Part shown: positions 35,297-44,775 of the stretch, in pieces
Layout: each line of letters begins with the position of its first letter
Position numbering within the stretch: the stretch's first letter is position 1
NCBI GenBank assembly: GCA_028289325.1
Contig: JANQQN010000259.1
Coordinates: 1 to 64,000 of the forward strand
Length of the DNA: 64,000 bases
Reading direction: 5' to 3'
Source of the DNA: Myxococcota bacterium
GTDB taxonomy: Bacteria > Myxococcota > Kuafuiibacteriia > Kuafuiibacteriales > Kuafuiibacteriaceae
Made by a program: the position numbers and the translations under genes
Notes under the pieces: model-generated
Database searches by the model: none
What the model was told of the DNA's origin: nothing
The model's input: the letters and a program-made list of their open reading frames with translations, nothing else

Positions 35297-37348
35297 TTAT
35301 TCGTCGCTCGGAGGAGCCAAGGCCTCACTGATCACGTGAATGACGCCGTTGGTCGTCTCGAGATCCGCGAAGATGACCGTCGCCGAACCGTTGAGCGTAA
35401 CGCCGGTGTCGACCGCGACATCGATGCTGAGCGCGCCGGTGTCGCCATTTTCGTCGAGGGTCAGCGTCGGCACCATCATCCCGTCCATCAGATCGCCCGA
35501 TAGAACGGTTCCAAACGCCACATGATAGGGGATGACGTCCCCGCTCACGTCCTCGGGCAGCGACGCATCGAGGGGCACGAACGCCGTCGTCGGGTCGATG
35601 CTGAGATTCGCGTCCGGCGTCTCGTCGGCGTCGGTGTCGACCGCGAACGGCGCGATGAGCTCCCCGGTGAAGTTCGCATCCGCGGCGTCCACCAGCAGGG
35701 CCGGATCGCCGTCGACGAACCGGAAGATGTCACCGATCGTCCCCGCGAAGGGCGCCGTAGTCATGCTGTCGGCGACCGTGGCGTTGAATGTAAGGCTCGT
35801 TTCCCCCGCCGCATCACTGAACCCGCTGAAGGCCGTGAAGTACGCGAGCGCCACCGACGTCGGCCCAGGGAAGGTGCTCTGCGGCCGCTCGGGCACGACC
35901 TCGAACTCCACCTCGGGAATGAGCACGTTGCCGAGCTCGTACACGACGGTCGTATTGCCCATGGTGCTGGTCTCGGTACCGTCGCCGATGACCTCGATGA
36001 GGTCGTTGAGGACGGTCAACGTGCCGAGGGTACCGATGGTGACATCCTCGCCGAGCGCGGTGGTGGTCGCGGTTCCCGTCAGGTCCACCGTCCCCGCTAC
36101 GACGTGATACAGAAGTACCGCGCCCGTGCTGGACGTTTCGGCCAGGATCTCGTCGACAAAGGTCGTCGCCGGGTCGCTGTCGGTGTCGTAGTCCAGCGTG
36201 GCCAACCCATCGAAGGCCGCGTTGTTGGGCGCGAAGATCGTGAACGTATCCTCATCACTGCGCAGGGTGTCGAGCAGAGTGTCCGACCCCTCCACGGCCG
36301 GCCCGACGCCGTCGGCGTCGATCATGTTGAGCACCGCGCCCAGGGTGCCGAAGCTCCGGTTGGTGGTGATGAGATCCGCCGCCGACTGGTCCGGCGTGGG
36401 AATGACCCCTGCGACCAGGTGCAGGACCCCGTTGCTGGCCGCGATGTCCGTGGCCAACAGATTGACCCCCTCGACGGCGCCGTCGGCCACGGAAACCCGC
36501 GCAAACGCGGCGTTCTCCGCGAAGCCGGTCGTGGTGAGGTCCGCCGCCGTCTCCGCTCCGGGGAGCACGTGCACGTCGAAGAACGTCGCCGAAGCATCGG
36601 CGACGCCGGTGGCGGGGATGAACACGGTCTGCGTGGTGTCGGCGTCATCGAGGTCGGCGAGCTGACCGCTCTCTCCGTTGCCCTGCAGAGATTCGAGAAC
36701 CTGCCGGTACAGCGGGGTGGCCTCCATGAGGTCGAACAGCGTACCGGGGAACGCGTCGGCATCGATCTCGCCGGCGGCGGCCAGCTGCGTGGTGGGCACG
36801 AACACCGCGTCGATCACGTGCACCGTTCCGTTCTGCAGGTTCACGTCGGCCTCGAGGATCTGGGCCCGAGCGTTGAGAATCACCCCGTCGCCCATCAGTA
36901 CCGAGATCGGCGCCCCGGACAACAGGGTATCGATCGACGTCGCTCCGGCCACGTCCGTCGACGACAGATTCTGACCGGACACATGGGCTTGAAGCAGGCT
37001 CGTCAATCCGGCGGCGGAGATCGATGACGTGATGTCGTCGGGGTCTCCGGCGCTGGAGAAGTTCTGGGTCACCAGGAACTCGTCGGGCAGAGAATTGAAC
37101 GCGGCGTCGGTCGGCGCGAACACCGTGATGCCGCTGGAGGTGTCCAGCGTGTTGAGCAGCCCGGTCAGGTCCGCGACCTGGCTGAGCACCGTAAAGCGCG
37201 GGTCACCGGCCAAGAAGTTGGCGACGCTGCCGGGGGTCGTCTGATCCACCAGCGTCGGCGCTGCATCATCGTCGTCGCTACATGCGGTGAGACCACTCAG
37301 CGCAAGGGCGAGGACGAGCGAAGACTTAAACAACGTGTTGCTATTCAT
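35297..37348 (-). CDS. Fasciclin (FAS1) repeat lipoprotein, about four FAS1 modules
   Basis: Lipobox LTAC; repeated ITVFAPTDAAFNSLP, FTIFAPNNAAFDGL, NGTVHVIDAVFVP, NGVIHVISEALAPP. Confidence 0.88.
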   Translation of the reverse strand: MNSNTLFKSSLVLALALSGLTACSDDDDAAPTLVDQTTPGSVANFLAGDPRFTVLSQVADLTGLLNTLDTSSGITVFAPTDAAFNSLPDEFLVTQNFSSAGDPDDITSSISAAGLTSLLQAHVSGQNLSSTDVAGATSIDTLLSGAPISVLMGDGVILNARAQILEADVNLQNGTVHVIDAVFVPTTQLAAAGEIDADAFPGTLFDLMEATPLYRQVLESLQGNGESGQLADLDDADTTQTVFIPATGVADASATFFDVHVLPGAETAADLTTTGFAENAAFARVSVADGAVEGVNLLATDIAASNGVLHLVAGVIPTPDQSAADLITTNRSFGTLGAVLNMIDADGVGPAVEGSDTLLDTLRSDEDTFTIFAPNNAAFDGLATLDYDTDSDPATTFVDEILAETSSTGAVLLYHVVAGTVDLTGTATTTALGEDVTIGTLGTLTVLNDLIEVIGDGTETSTMGNTTVVYELGNVLIPEVEFEVVPERPQSTFPGPTSVALAYFTAFSGFSDAAGETSLTFNATVADSMTTAPFAGTIGDIFRFVDGDPALLVDAADANFTGELIAPFAVDTDADETPDANLSIDPTTAFVPLDASLPEDVSGDVIPYHVAFGTVLSGDLMDGMMVPTLTLDENGDTGALSIDVAVDTGVTLNGSATVIFADLETTNGVIHVISEALAPPSDE

Positions 37349-37367
37349 GTCGTATTCCTCGCCGTTC

Positions 37368-40300
37368 TCAGTTCAGGTCCCAGCGAACGCCCATGTAGAA
37401 GCTTCGACCGATGTTGTCGTAGAAGCCGGACGCGGCGCCGGTGCCATTGAAGCCGAACGGCGGGATGCCGTTGAACAGGTTGTCGACGCCCGCGTAGGCG
37501 GTGAACTGGTCCAGGAACCGATACCGGGCCTGGATATAGTGGAAGCCTTTGTCGGGCACGTTGGCGGGGGCCAGGAAGTCCGGGTTGCGCTCGAACGCCT
37601 GGCTGTTGTCGGCGCGGGTGAAGCCGTCGAGCCACTGCACGCGCCACGTAAACGTGAAGTCGTCGAACAGGAAGTTGCTGGTCAGGTTGATCCGCCACTG
37701 CGGCAAACCACCGAACGGACCACCATCGAAGCCAGCGACGTCTTGGCGCTCAGTCTGATTCGTCTGGTCGGGGAAGTTCGTCCACCGGAACACGTGGTTG
37801 GCGTTGAACACGAAGAAAAACGACCCGAAGTCCACGTTGTCGACCCCGAATAGCTCCAGCGCGTCTTCGACCTTGAAGCGGTACTGGGCACTGAAGTCGA
37901 TGCCGCTGGTCTCGAGGGAGGCCAGGTTCACCTGGACCGACCGAATGAGGTCGATGTCGAACGTCGCCGGGTTACGGGTGATCAGATCGCAGAACTGGTT
38001 GTCGATGCTGGGCAGGTCAACGCAGTTGTCGAGGATGCGCTGGGCGCCGGGGGCGGCGATCGCGTCGTCGATCACGAAGTTGTAGTAGTCCGCGGTCAGG
38101 ATGAGGTTCGGGATCCACCGAGGCGTCAAGACGCCACCGATCGTCCAGCTCGTGGACGTCTCTTCCTGCAGGTCCGGGTTGCCACCGCTGAGGCCTTCCC
38201 GGGTCGACCCGTCGTCGAGGTCGGTCACACCCGGGTTGAAAGGCACACCCAGCCGCTCGGCGAGCGCCACGCAGTTGTCGATACGGGTTTGATCGCCGTC
38301 GTTGATGCTGTCTTCGTCGCAGGGATCCTGCACGTTGAAGAAGTTCTGGCCGAGGGCTGAGAACGCGTCACCGACGTTCGGCGACCGAATCGCGCGCGAC
38401 CACGAACCACGAACCGTGATGTCATCCGTGGGGCGGTACACGCCATTCACCTGGGCGGTGAGCACCGTGCCGACCTGGTCCAGGTTGTAGCTCGAGATAC
38501 GGCCGCCGCCGCTGACCGAGAGCTCCTCGATGGCCGGCAAGCCGCGCAGGACGGGGACATTGATCTCGCCGAACACCTCGCCCACCTCGATTTCGCCTTG
38601 GCTGTTCGCGAGCGCGTTGAAGAACGTCAGGTCCAGGTTGTCGCCGAGGTCGGCGCGCTGGCTCGCCTCGTCGATCCGGTACTCGGCGCCGACGACCAAT
38701 GCGATTGGCCCGCCGGGTAGCTCGAACACGCCTTTGCTGTTCGCGCTCACGAAACCCATGACCTGCAGCTGCTCCAGCGTATCGCGCAGAGCGGTGGTCT
38801 GATTGACGAACCGAGCCGCCTCGGCCGAAACTGCCCCGTTACCGAAGACGGAGGTCGGGACGCAGTTGCCTAAACTGTCGCTGAGCGCGAAATCGGGCGC
38901 CGGCGAACCGTCGGGCAAGGTGGGCGTTTCGCCTCGTGCCTGCTGCAGGTTCACGCGACACACGATCTGGCCGGGGAGTCCGTTGACCTCACCGTTGACG
39001 TCAACGACGGCGTCGGTGGCGGCATAGAACCGCGCGTTGAGGCGGTTGTTACCGGTCTGGGTGGTAGCTGTATTTCGGCCCCAAGTCAGGCCGACGTCAT
39101 ACGACACGTTCTCGCTCAGGTCGCCTTTGAAGCCCACCGCGGTCCGCACGGTGATCCGCTCGATCTCCGTGAGGCGCTCGCCGAGGTCGACGTGGAAGCG
39201 GCGCATGACCGTGGAACCGATGCCCTGGCTATCGAACGTCGACGCGAGACCGCTGGGCAAGAACGCGTTGTCGCGGAAGATGGTCAGGTCGGGGACGCCA
39301 TTGTCGAAGGCCGGCTGGCCGGAGCCGATACGGCCTTCGGTCACGGTGTAAACGAACTTGCCTTCGCTGTAGAAGCGGACCTTCTCGTGCAGGTCGAAGC
39401 TGAGCAGCGTGGTGGCCATGATCCGTTCCTGCCTCGGAACGAGGTCGTCGAGGCCCTGTAGGTTCAGGAAGTCGCCGCCCACCTGTTCGAAGCCGTTCGG
39501 GGCCGGATCACCAAAGTCGGTGGGTCGCATCGAGCCGTCGTCGTTGAAAGTCTGCTGAGTATCGGAGGGACCGAAACTCGGAAACACGACACCTCGCGTG
39601 TTGATGAAGTTGATGCCCGCGTTCCCGGTCAGGATTTCGTCAGGGACGCCGTCATCGAAGTCGGCGGTATCCATATCGGCGGGGTTGACCAGGGTTCGCG
39701 TGCCCTGGGAGGAGTAGAAGCGTTCAGACGACTTCAGCTGGTCACGCTGGGTGTACTCGAAATTGATGACCGCGTTGCCTCGCCCATCGGCGAAGTCGGT
39801 GCCCGCGGTCGCGCTCACGAACCAGGTCTGCGCGTCGCCGCGCTCCGAAACATTGTACTGCGAGCGAGCAATGAAGCCGTCAAAGTCGTCGCGGAGGATA
39901 ACGTTGACCACACCGGCCACCGCGTCCGCGCCGTAGGTCGCCGACGCGCCACCGGTGAGGACCTCGAAGCGCTCGATCAGATCGACCGGGATCGTGTTCA
40001 GGTCGACGGCGGGAGACAGCGACGAGCCACCGATATGGCGACGGCCGTTTACGAGCAGAACCGTCCGGTCGATACCCAGGTTACGCAAGTCGACACCACC
40101 GAAGCCGGCGGTGCCGATGTTTCGCGTCGAGTTAGCGGAGTTGAACGTCGGCTGTAGCTGCGGCGTCTGGGCAAGGATGTCCGCAAGAAAGACCGAACCC
40201 GCGTTCTCCAGAAAACCCGAGTCGACAATGGTGACGGGCACAGGCGAGCTGAGGTTCGACCTCGCGATGCGAGAACCCGTGATGAGGATCGTCTCCACCT

Positions 40301-40517
40301 GGGGACCGCTCTGTGGGGCAGCAGCGATCTGCGGTGAATCTGCGGCCGCGGCGGCCGCTGGCGTGGATGTTTGCGCGTACAGTTCGGAGCCAGCCCCTTC
40401 GGCCGCCTCCTCACTCGCGATAGATTCCCCTGGTTGCGCCGATACCGTCGACGCCCAACCGATGACGAACAGAGCACACAGCAGGCTCAGGCGTGTATCT
40501 TTTGTATTTGTTGGCAT
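37368..40517 (-). CDS. TonB-dependent receptor
   Basis: ETILITGSRIARSNLSSPVPVTIVDS plug; GGASATYGADAVAGVVNVILRDDFDG; barrel C-terminus GRSFYMGVRWDLN. Confidence 0.95.
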   Translation of the reverse strand: MPTNTKDTRLSLLCALFVIGWASTVSAQPGESIASEEAAEGAGSELYAQTSTPAAAAAADSPQIAAAPQSGPQVETILITGSRIARSNLSSPVPVTIVDSGFLENAGSVFLADILAQTPQLQPTFNSANSTRNIGTAGFGGVDLRNLGIDRTVLLVNGRRHIGGSSLSPAVDLNTIPVDLIERFEVLTGGASATYGADAVAGVVNVILRDDFDGFIARSQYNVSERGDAQTWFVSATAGTDFADGRGNAVINFEYTQRDQLKSSERFYSSQGTRTLVNPADMDTADFDDGVPDEILTGNAGINFINTRGVVFPSFGPSDTQQTFNDDGSMRPTDFGDPAPNGFEQVGGDFLNLQGLDDLVPRQERIMATTLLSFDLHEKVRFYSEGKFVYTVTEGRIGSGQPAFDNGVPDLTIFRDNAFLPSGLASTFDSQGIGSTVMRRFHVDLGERLTEIERITVRTAVGFKGDLSENVSYDVGLTWGRNTATTQTGNNRLNARFYAATDAVVDVNGEVNGLPGQIVCRVNLQQARGETPTLPDGSPAPDFALSDSLGNCVPTSVFGNGAVSAEAARFVNQTTALRDTLEQLQVMGFVSANSKGVFELPGGPIALVVGAEYRIDEASQRADLGDNLDLTFFNALANSQGEIEVGEVFGEINVPVLRGLPAIEELSVSGGGRISSYNLDQVGTVLTAQVNGVYRPTDDITVRGSWSRAIRSPNVGDAFSALGQNFFNVQDPCDEDSINDGDQTRIDNCVALAERLGVPFNPGVTDLDDGSTREGLSGGNPDLQEETSTSWTIGGVLTPRWIPNLILTADYYNFVIDDAIAAPGAQRILDNCVDLPSIDNQFCDLITRNPATFDIDLIRSVQVNLASLETSGIDFSAQYRFKVEDALELFGVDNVDFGSFFFVFNANHVFRWTNFPDQTNQTERQDVAGFDGGPFGGLPQWRINLTSNFLFDDFTFTWRVQWLDGFTRADNSQAFERNPDFLAPANVPDKGFHYIQARYRFLDQFTAYAGVDNLFNGIPPFGFNGTGAASGFYDNIGRSFYMGVRWDLN

Positions 40518-41071
40518 TCAGTTCTCCCCGGTGTGGAAGTTGTACACGTGCACTGTGACAAACTCCACTCCGACAACGTCCGACCCCCTTCCGTCAAGGG
40601 CACGGCATTGCGCTGCGCAAGGGCCCCTGCGGCGCGAATCAACTGCGTAAGCCGACGGATTTGCTCGGGCGTCGATCGTTTTTACGCACGATTCTGTTAA
40701 CGACGACTTCTCGAGATTTTACTCTTGTTGCACTATTTACACGGAACCCCTCAGCTGATGGATTCGCGTCTGCCGGGGCCGCCATTCTGCGGGCGCGTTC
40801 CGGCGGGGGTACGACTTGCTGATCGCAAGCGCATTCAACTTACCGAATGCGTCGATCATCCCGTTGCGTACTTTTGCGCTTAAGCAAAGCTCAGGAAAGG
40901 GTTCCACGACCCGGCTGTCGTATCCGGACGCAGGTAAGCCTGCACGGCGGCAAGCCCTCTTCCCTCGTTCGTCGTCGACACCGAAATTCGGGTATCTCTG
41001 GACCGGTATCACCGTTTACAAAGCGCGGCCCAATCGCCGAACCGACCAAGGGGTCGCGGCGCCGCCCGCGG

Positions 41072-42616
41072 CTACCATCGAATGGCCGACGGCGGGAGCG
41101 GCGATCGGGTTCGAAAGATGGTCCACGGCCCGTAGGTGACGGTCGCTTCGTGGATCGGGCTCGGCAGGCGCGGATGGTCGCCATGTACCACGAGATAGTC
41201 GTACATTCGGCCATGGGATCGGGGATCGAAACCGTCCCAGCTAGGATTGTACGGCGTGCCCGAGCGATTGCTTCGATGGACCGGCATCTCCTCCGGCACG
41301 TTCCCTACCGGTACGTACGCCGCGCCATCGACGAGGTGATAGAAGCCGAGCGTGTCTTGAGGCCGGGGCGCGCGGGACAACGGAAGGATGCGATGACCGG
41401 GAGGGACCGCGGCCCGCACGTCGTCGTACGCCCTGACCTGCTCGCTGTACTTCGCCACGACGGCGGCGTTCACCGCCGCGTTGTGCGCGACGACCGCCAC
41501 CGACGCGGTGGCCAGTATCGCCCCGCTGCGGCTGTGCAGCGCGGTCCGCGGCATCATCAGCCAGAACAGCGCGGCGACCGTCCCCGCGCGCTGGTAGACG
41601 ACCCAAAACGTCACCGGCCACCCGATCCACACCGGGCCCAGCAGAAAGATTGCGGAGGCCGTCGCCGCGTACACCATGAGCCCGTCGCCGGCCCCGGATG
41701 GTCGCGGCGCCGCGTGTCGACCCCACCACCGCACGGCGACCGAGACCGAGACCCCCCACAGCAAGGCGCCGATCATCGTCCATTCGTGGCCATCGCCGCC
41801 GCGATCGAGCATATCGCCGGCGAACGTCCGGAGGTGATCCTCGACCGACGCCCAGCCCGCGGGGGCCGGCCCTCCGGGTCGGACGAACTCCGGGGATACG
41901 TATCGTCGTTCGATGCGGCGCAGGATGGCGGGCATCCCTAGCGTCAGAACGACGATGCCTCCGGCTGCGAAGGCGAACCCCACCGGCGACCACGAGCGCG
42001 GGGGGCGCGAAAGGTGTTGAACGCATCGGGCGCCGATGAGCAGCGCCGCGAATACGAACACCAACCCGTGGCCGAGAAAGCACAACGCCAAAAAGATGGT
42101 CAGCCGCCCCGCGCTCGACCATCGCCGAGCGGGATCGGCCATCAAACGCTCGGTCTCCGCCAGCGCATGCAACAACCAGGGCAGGCCCGTGACGAACGAT
42201 GCGAAACCTAGCCCGAGCGAAACACCGAACATCATCAGCGCCGCGAGACCCGACAGTCGCGGGCTGCGTCCGGTGGCTTGCGCCAGACGGGCAGCGCCGG
42301 TGACGGCCACGACGGTCGCGATGACCAGATTGAGTTTGGCCGCGACCTCGATAGGTATGATTCGCCCGAGCAGCGCGGTACAAACGTAGAACGTGAAGTA
42401 GGGCGTCGGCGCAAAGCTGCGGACCAGATACGCGTCGGCGCCGGTTTCGTGGCCCATCGCGAGGACCGCCGACAGTCCGACGTGGCCGGCCCAGTCTTGG
42501 TAAGGCAGATACCGCCCTGCGAAGAGGACCACGGCCATCGCCGTCGCCCCCACGAGGACGAATAGACCGACGATGGGGTCCCGGTGCCACGACGGCGGTC
42601 GCACGGGCTCGGTCAA
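41072..42616 (-). CDS. Multi-TM integral membrane protein (glycosyltransferase-like topology), TTG/GTG start
   Basis: Hydrophobic helices; TTG at 42616 overlaps the upstream gene's stop (TTGA); ORF-track version to 43156 runs out of frame through the upstream gene. Confidence 0.7.
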   Translation of the reverse strand: MTEPVRPPSWHRDPIVGLFVLVGATAMAVVLFAGRYLPYQDWAGHVGLSAVLAMGHETGADAYLVRSFAPTPYFTFYVCTALLGRIIPIEVAAKLNLVIATVVAVTGAARLAQATGRSPRLSGLAALMMFGVSLGLGFASFVTGLPWLLHALAETERLMADPARRWSSAGRLTIFLALCFLGHGLVFVFAALLIGARCVQHLSRPPRSWSPVGFAFAAGGIVVLTLGMPAILRRIERRYVSPEFVRPGGPAPAGWASVEDHLRTFAGDMLDRGGDGHEWTMIGALLWGVSVSVAVRWWGRHAAPRPSGAGDGLMVYAATASAIFLLGPVWIGWPVTFWVVYQRAGTVAALFWLMMPRTALHSRSGAILATASVAVVAHNAAVNAAVVAKYSEQVRAYDDVRAAVPPGHRILPLSRAPRPQDTLGFYHLVDGAAYVPVGNVPEEMPVHRSNRSGTPYNPSWDGFDPRSHGRMYDYLVVHGDHPRLPSPIHEATVTYGPWTIFRTRSPLPPSAIRW

Positions 42617-43146
42617 GGGTTCGGAGTCTCGAAGCGGCCGGCCTTCACCGCCGACGCGACCGACTGAAACATCGAATTGGGAATGGGCAGGCTCAGGCTG
42701 TACTGCGCGACGCGCCATCCTCCGTCCCGATACACCAAAACCCCGGTGCCCCGGCAACGTCCGTACTTCTCGCTGGTCACCACCTCGTCGAACCACGCTG
42801 TATCGCCGTCGGCGGCCACGGTGATCGTTCGGTCTGAAGGGCGATAGGCCCAGCCCCGCCCATTGTCGAAGTGGGGCTTGGCGTAGGCACGAAACGCCTC
42901 CAGGGACCATCGTTCCCCGGGATCCGTGCCGAGAAACACGGCGTTGGGGGCGAACTGTGCGAAATAGGTCGCCTCGTCGGCCCGGGCGGCCGCAGCGTGC
43001 AAGGTATCGAGAACCTGTTCGATCTGCGGCCGGGCCGCGCTCGGGTCGATCCTGGCCCCGGCCCCCTTCGACGCCACGCATCCGGGGCCACTGGCGGCGA
43101 CCAGGAGCCCGGCGGTGATGAGGGCAGTGAAAGTCCGACTCGGCAT
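42613..43146 (-). CDS. Secreted/lipoprotein SnoaL-like (NTF2-fold, DUF4440-like) protein
   Basis: LVAASGPGC lipobox; VLDTLHAAAARADEATYFAQFAPNAVFLGTDPGERWSLEAFRAYAKPHF. Confidence 0.8.
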   Translation of the reverse strand: MPSRTFTALITAGLLVAASGPGCVASKGAGARIDPSAARPQIEQVLDTLHAAAARADEATYFAQFAPNAVFLGTDPGERWSLEAFRAYAKPHFDNGRGWAYRPSDRTITVAADGDTAWFDEVVTSEKYGRCRGTGVLVYRDGGWRVAQYSLSLPIPNSMFQSVASAVKAGRFETPNP

Positions 43147-43262
43147 GCGAGAACACTGAACACGTAGTCAGTCAAAATCAAGTACCTGCTCCGTCACGCT
43201 TGGCCCGTCTGGCGCCTAGACGAAACACCAGCGGCCAACCCAGCGGCCGCGAGAGGAGCGAC

Positions 43263-43394
43263 ATGATGAAGTTGATTCGATGGGTTCTGTTGAGCAGTGT
43301 TCTAGGAATGTCCGCTTTGGCTTACGCCGGCACGACCGCCAGCTGCGAGTGCCCGAGTTGCGAGTGCGACCGGTCGTGCGACTGCGGGCGCTGA
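43263..43394 (+). CDS. 43-aa exported Cys-rich micro-protein with three CxC motifs
   Basis: MMKLIRWVLLSSVLGMSALAYAGTTASCECPSCECDRSCDCGR; RBS GAGAGG upstream. Confidence 0.65.
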   Translation: MMKLIRWVLLSSVLGMSALAYAGTTASCECPSCECDRSCDCGR

Positions 43395-43398
43395 AGCG

Positions 43399-43914
43399 TT
43401 GACGCCGTCCGAGCGGCAACAGCTGCGGGCGCAGCTCATTCGATTGAAGAGCGGTGACCGCGCCGCCTTCACCCCCGTGTATGACGCGCTCAGCCCCGTC
43501 TTGATCGGGTTCGCGCGGCGACTGGTGGGGCCCGAGGAGGCGGAAGATGCCGCACAGCAGGCGTTGATCAAGCTATTTGGGCAGGCGAGCGCCTACGACG
43601 AAACGAAAGACGTCGCGGCGTGGGCGCTCAGTCTCACCGCGTGGGAGTGCCGGACGATCCGGACCCGTGCGCGGCGACGAAGAGAGGTTCCGATAGACGA
43701 CGAGATCGATACACAGGCTTTCGATCCGACGTCCGCGCTCCTCGAGCGCAAGGTGTTGCAGGAGGCCGAAGCGGTGCTGCAGACCTTGAGCGAGCGGGAT
43801 CAAGAAGTTTTGCGCAGCGCCTTCGCCGACGAAGGCCGAGGCGCGACCTTCCGCAAGCGCAAGCAGCGAGCGCTGGCTCGACTGCTCGCGGCCTGGAGGA
43901 CGAACCATGGATAA
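43399..43914 (+). CDS. ECF-type RNA polymerase sigma factor-like protein
   Basis: SGDRAAFTPVYDALSPVLIGFARRLVGPEEAEDAAQQALIKLFGQASAYD region 2; SERDQEVLRSAF...TFRKRKQRALARL region 4-like. Confidence 0.8.
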   Translation: MTPSERQQLRAQLIRLKSGDRAAFTPVYDALSPVLIGFARRLVGPEEAEDAAQQALIKLFGQASAYDETKDVAAWALSLTAWECRTIRTRARRRREVPIDDEIDTQAFDPTSALLERKVLQEAEAVLQTLSERDQEVLRSAFADEGRGATFRKRKQRALARLLAAWRTNHG

Positions 43915-44443
43915 CGCGCGAAGAGCGGCCCGCTGGGCCTACGAGAAGGGGCGGATCGCCGACGCCGTGGTGCGGGCAGGGGCGAGCGTGCCCGTAGCGT
44001 TGGCCCTGTATCTCACCGGGGCCACCGCCGGCCTCGCCGCGCAGAGCGCAGTCGCCATGTTCGGCTTTGTCGCCGTGGGCGGCTGGTGGCGAACCGACCT
44101 CGGCCGGGGTGCGGTCGCGGGCGCGGCCACGGTCATGATTCCGATGCTGCTCAGCGTGTATATGGAGACGCTGGGGTGCGCGATGTCGCCGACCGAGTGC
44201 GCGACGTTCTGCCTGTACGGCTCTGCGACCCTGGGCTGCGTGGCCGGATACCTCCTCGGACAAGCGGCGGCCTTACGCAGTCGCAAGGACGGATTCTGGT
44301 TCCTGGGCGCCACGGTCACCACCGCGACCCTCGCGGTTACCGTCGGCTGTGGGATCTTGGGTTTCGGGAGCACCTTCGGCCTCGCCATCGGTCTGCTGCT
44401 CGTCGGCGTGCCCACCTTCGCTTGGGTGCGAGCGACGAGCTGA
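43907..44443 (+). CDS. Hypothetical multi-TM protein overlapping the sigma factor gene
   Basis: Several hydrophobic segments; 8-nt overlap with sigma gene. Confidence 0.7.
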   Translation: MDNARRAARWAYEKGRIADAVVRAGASVPVALALYLTGATAGLAAQSAVAMFGFVAVGGWWRTDLGRGAVAGAATVMIPMLLSVYMETLGCAMSPTECATFCLYGSATLGCVAGYLLGQAAALRSRKDGFWFLGATVTTATLAVTVGCGILGFGSTFGLAIGLLLVGVPTFAWVRATS

Positions 44444-44775
44444 TCAGCCGCGGTCAGCGACCGCCGATCGCCGCCGCAGCGGAGGTCACGCCGACCGGGG
44501 CGGAGGCGTGGGACGGGGCCCCGGCGGGGCCAGCTTCCATGGCCCCGAGGGGCACCGTCGCGCTCAGCTGAGCCAGGAGTCCCAGCACGACCATGGCCAC
44601 GAACGCGGCCCCGATCCATTGGCCGATCACCACCGCCGCATCTCCCTGCGGAGCATCGAAAGAATCGTACATGAGCAAAGGTGCCCGCGGAGCCCGCACC
44701 GTGAGGCCCCGGATCGATAGGGACGAACCATGGCCCCCATTCGAAAAAACGAACAGCGGGCGTACACGGCGTCGC

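Noticed and set aside
35522-37027. 501-aa plus-strand ORF
   Set aside because: Antisense to the FAS1 repeat gene; no recognisable domain.
40520-41070. Long relatively AT-rich intergenic stretch with ORFs such as MIPVQRYPNFGVDDERGKRACRRAGLPASGYDSRVVEPFPELCLSAKVRNGMIDAFGKLNALAI
   Set aside because: No recognisable domain, RBS or repeat structure; could be a mobile-element or duplicated-sequence remnant but cannot be supported without a database search.
42617-43156. N-terminal 180 aa of the 694-aa ORF 41072..43156
   Set aside because: This part is a second frame over the SnoaL-like gene; the membrane protein more plausibly starts at TTG 42616 (TTGA overlap).
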